From CAYXWM01 sp964468805 (GTDB lineage Bacteria; Bacillota; Clostridia; Lachnospirales; WRBF01), in contig CAYXWM010000018.1 of NCBI GenBank assembly GCA_964468805.1, positions 1 to 42,278 on the forward strand: DNA of 42,278 bases. Direction: 5' to 3'. This document shows positions 40,287 to 42,278 of the stretch, piece by piece; the stretch's first letter is position 1; each line of letters opens with the position of its first letter. Both the position numbers and the translations under genes were made by a program. The notes beneath the pieces are model-generated. The model saw only the letters and a list, made by a program, of their open reading frames with translations. It was not told the DNA's origin and made no database searches.

Positions 40287-41360
40287 TTACGAACTCTTTA
40301 ATTTATTGGCTTGTTCTGTGGTTATAAGGGTATCCATAATTTCGTTTAGGTCGCCGTCCAGTACGGATTCCAGTCTGTGAAGGGTAAGATTTACCCGATG
40401 GTCGGTAACCCTGCCTTGTGGAAAGTTGTAGGTACGTATACGTTCGGAGCGGTCGCCGGTTCCTACCTGGCTTTTTCTTTGCGCAGATAACTCGGAATTT
40501 TGTCTTTCCAACTCCATATCGTAAAGTTTGGCACGGAGAATTTTAAGAGCCTTATTTTTGTTTTTAAGCTGATGCTTTTCGTCCTGACAGGAGACAACTA
40601 TTCCTGTGGGTAAGTGGGTAATACGTACTGCGGAGTCTGTGGTGTTTACGGATTGACCGCCGTTTCCCGAGGAACGGAATACGTCTACACGCAAGTCGTT
40701 CATGTTCAAGGGAACGTCTACCTCTTCGGCTTCCGGCAAAACGGCTACGGTTACCGTGGAGGTATGAATACGCCCGGAGGATTCGGTAGTGGGTATACGT
40801 TGCACGCGATGAACCCCGGATTCGTATTTCAGTCGGGAATAAGCACCCTTGCCGTTGATTACAAAAGATACCTCTTTAAAGCCGCCCAAGTCGGATTCGT
40901 TGGTGTTCATTACTTCTACCTTCCAACGGCTGCGTTCTGCATAACGGCAATACATACGATAGAGATTTCCCGCAAATAAGGCCGCTTCGTCGCCGCCTGC
41001 ACCGCCTCTGATTTCCATAATAACGTTTTTGTCGTCGTTGGGGTCTTTGGGTAATAAGGCTACCTTTAGATTATCGGTTAATTCCTCGAGTTTTTCTGTA
41101 TTTTCTTTCAGTTCTTCTTTAACCAATTGTTTAAAATCGTCGTCTATGTTGTCTTGTAAAAGTTCTTGACTTTCTTTGATGTTTTCTTTGGTTTTTTTGT
41201 AGTTGTTGTAAATTTCAACTATGGGAGTAAGGTCGGCGTGTTCCTTCATAAGGTTACGCCATAAGTTCTGGTCTGCTATAACCGCCGGGTCATTTATTTT
41301 ATCCGATAATTTTTCATATTTTTCAACAATTTCGTCTAGCTTGGAGAACAAAATCATCAT
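40287..41360 (-). CDS. prfA: Peptide chain release factor 1
   Basis: RF1 recognises UAA and UAG and triggers release of the finished protein. The 357-residue protein has the codon-reading tripeptide PTT (190-192, in RIPTTESSGRIHTS) and the catalytic GGQ (234-236). It contains no frameshift, as is normal for RF1 rather than RF2. Two adjacent ATG codons open the frame, but AAAAAAGGA lies right against them. TTG at 41351, giving MFSKLDEIVEKY, has better spacing and matches the usual family start. prmC, whose product methylates the GGQ glutamine, lies 43 bases upstream on the same strand. Confidence 0.97.
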   Translation of the reverse strand: MMILFSKLDEIVEKYEKLSDKINDPAVIADQNLWRNLMKEHADLTPIVEIYNNYKKTKENIKESQELLQDNIDDDFKQLVKEELKENTEKLEELTDNLKVALLPKDPNDDKNVIMEIRGGAGGDEAALFAGNLYRMYCRYAERSRWKVEVMNTNESDLGGFKEVSFVINGKGAYSRLKYESGVHRVQRIPTTESSGRIHTSTVTVAVLPEAEEVDVPLNMNDLRVDVFRSSGNGGQSVNTTDSAVRITHLPTGIVVSCQDEKHQLKNKNKALKILRAKLYDMELERQNSELSAQRKSQVGTGDRSERIRTYNFPQGRVTDHRVNLTLHRLESVLDGDLNEIMDTLITTEQANKLKSS

Positions 41361-41403
41361 CCTTTTTTGATATTTTTAAATATATAATCGTTTCAGTATT
41401 GTA

Positions 41404-42234
41404 TTATCTTAAATCCCTAAAAGCATATATAACCCTATCCAAACCGGACAGATCTTTGTATATTTGAATGTTTTCAAATTTATTTTCTTGTAACAATAGT
41501 GCAACGTCCCCGCCTTGGTCATATCCTATTTCAACCAAAACATGACCGTTATAGGTTTCGGCTATTTTCCGGTAAAACTCCAGACCGTCCTTGCCGCCGT
41601 CCAAGGCCAACAAAGGCTCGTAATCCTTTACGGATTTGTCTAAGCCGGGAATTACCTCTGACCTAATGTACGGAGGATTTGCCACTGTCAGCGGAAAGTC
41701 GCCGAACTTTTGCTTTAAGGCATTTCCTTGTATAAAATCAATTTGTGAAGATACATTATTAATATATGCATTTTTTTCTGCAATTTTCAAGGCTTTGTCA
41801 CAAATATCCACAGCCGTGATTTTTATTCCCGGGCAATACTTTGCAACGCTTACGCTGATACAGCCCGAACCTGTGCAAAGCTCCAGCATGGAATTGAGCC
41901 TATACTTGTTAACTGTCTCTACAACCTTTTCAGCCAACACTTCCGTGTCTTCCCGGGGAATAAGTACATTTTCGTCCACGTAAAAATCCAAGGACATAAA
42001 CTCCGCTTGTTTGACCAAATATTGATAAGGCATATGAGAAGCCCTTTTTTCTGTCAGTTCAATAAATTTATCTTGTACCTCTTGCGGAAGAACCATATCC
42101 GGCTCTGAAAGTATCTTTGCTTGGCTTAAACCGCTTGCGTAAGCCAGCAGCAATACAGCATCCAATCGAGGATTGGGGATATTATTCTCCGCCAGGCTGT
42201 TCTGTGCTGTTTTCAGCAGTTGTGCTATTTTCAT
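41404..42234 (-). CDS. prmC: Release factor glutamine methyltransferase PrmC
   Basis: PrmC methylates the glutamine of the GGQ motif in release factors with S-adenosylmethionine, raising termination efficiency. The 276-residue protein has a helical N-terminal domain that binds the release factor, the SAM-binding ELCTGSGC (118-125) and the catalytic NPPY (186-189). The start is ATG at 42234, with GAGG upstream, matching the family N-terminus. It begins inside the end of a DUF1385 gene and lies upstream of its substrate gene prfA, the usual clostridial order. Confidence 0.96.
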   Translation of the reverse strand: MKIAQLLKTAQNSLAENNIPNPRLDAVLLLAYASGLSQAKILSEPDMVLPQEVQDKFIELTEKRASHMPYQYLVKQAEFMSLDFYVDENVLIPREDTEVLAEKVVETVNKYRLNSMLELCTGSGCISVSVAKYCPGIKITAVDICDKALKIAEKNAYINNVSSQIDFIQGNALKQKFGDFPLTVANPPYIRSEVIPGLDKSVKDYEPLLALDGGKDGLEFYRKIAETYNGHVLVEIGYDQGGDVALLLQENKFENIQIYKDLSGLDRVIYAFRDLR

Positions 42235-42278
42235 GTTCCAAAACCTCGTTAAGTGCCGCAATAGCCACTTCTATTTGT
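42182..42278 (-). CDS. DUF1385 family protein, C-terminal end (cut by window edge)
   Basis: The last 31 codons are visible on the minus strand: QIEVAIAALNEVLEHE followed by a polar tail and a stop at 42182-42184. IEVAIAAL-x-x-VLE is the typical end of DUF1385, a membrane protein family of unknown function (YqhQ in Bacillus), and the gene precedes prmC in many Clostridia. It overlaps prmC by 53 bases, so the two are cotranscribed. The rest lies beyond the window. Confidence 0.75.
   Translation of the reverse strand, partial: QIEVAIAALNEVLEHENSTTAENSTEQPGGE

Noticed and set aside
1..42278. tRNA, rRNA, tmRNA, SRP RNA or RNase P RNA genes
   Set aside because: No stretch with their conserved sequences or cloverleaf was recognised in the spacers; tRNAscan-SE and Infernal would settle this.

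Overview
The window is the replication-origin region of a low-to-moderate GC Firmicute, most likely a member of the Clostridia. Three things point there: the gene order around dnaA (rpmH-rnpA-yidD-yidC-jag-mnmE-mnmG-rsmG-noc on one side, dnaA-dnaN-recF-gyrB-gyrA on the other), a YtxC-like sporulation-family gene beside thrS, and clostridial families such as DUF3881, a DUF6514-like protein and holin-like type I toxins. The genus cannot be named from the sequence. A run of exactly 100 N at 39785-39884 shows that this is a draft assembly.

Layout. Positions 1-1133 hold a tandem array of four 101-bp hairpin repeats and a short chromate-transporter-type membrane protein. From 1235 to 14704 nearly all genes lie on the minus strand: thrS, a short ytxC-like gene, hslO, gyrA, gyrB, recF, dnaN and dnaA. 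The origin is bipartite, with DnaA boxes on both sides of dnaA. The dnaA-dnaN spacer also carries a DnaA-trio-like tract next to an AT-rich stretch. From 15584 to 37818 genes lie on the plus strand: rpmH, rnpA, yidD, yidC, jag, mnmE, mnmG, a small unknown gene, rsmG, noc, hflX, a DUF6514-like gene, a YigZ-family gene, a CheB-like methylesterase, ecfA1-ecfA2-ecfT, tilS, hpt, ftsH and a DUF3881 gene. Genes therefore diverge from oriC and follow replication. An accessory patch (37.9-40.2 kb) carries two small unknown or immunity-like genes and two or three copies of a type I toxin-antitoxin locus around the gap. Beyond it prfA, prmC and the end of a DUF1385 gene run against replication.

Functionally the window covers replication initiation and its clamp and repair factor, gyrase, tRNA charging and modification (thrS, tilS, mnmE, mnmG), rRNA methylation (rsmG), ribosome and RNase P parts, membrane protein insertion and quality control (yidC, yidD, ftsH), redox and ribosome rescue (hslO, hflX), the energising module of an ECF vitamin transporter, purine salvage (hpt) and translation termination (prfA, prmC).

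The most unusual content is noncoding. At least ten housekeeping genes or gene groups have related hairpins just upstream, often ending in a TCAAGGTCTT-like motif 16-50 nt before the start codon. Their apical parts differ from copy to copy while pairing is kept. One copy, at hslO, carries a relative of the 101-bp tandem repeat nested inside it, with paired substitutions in its stem.
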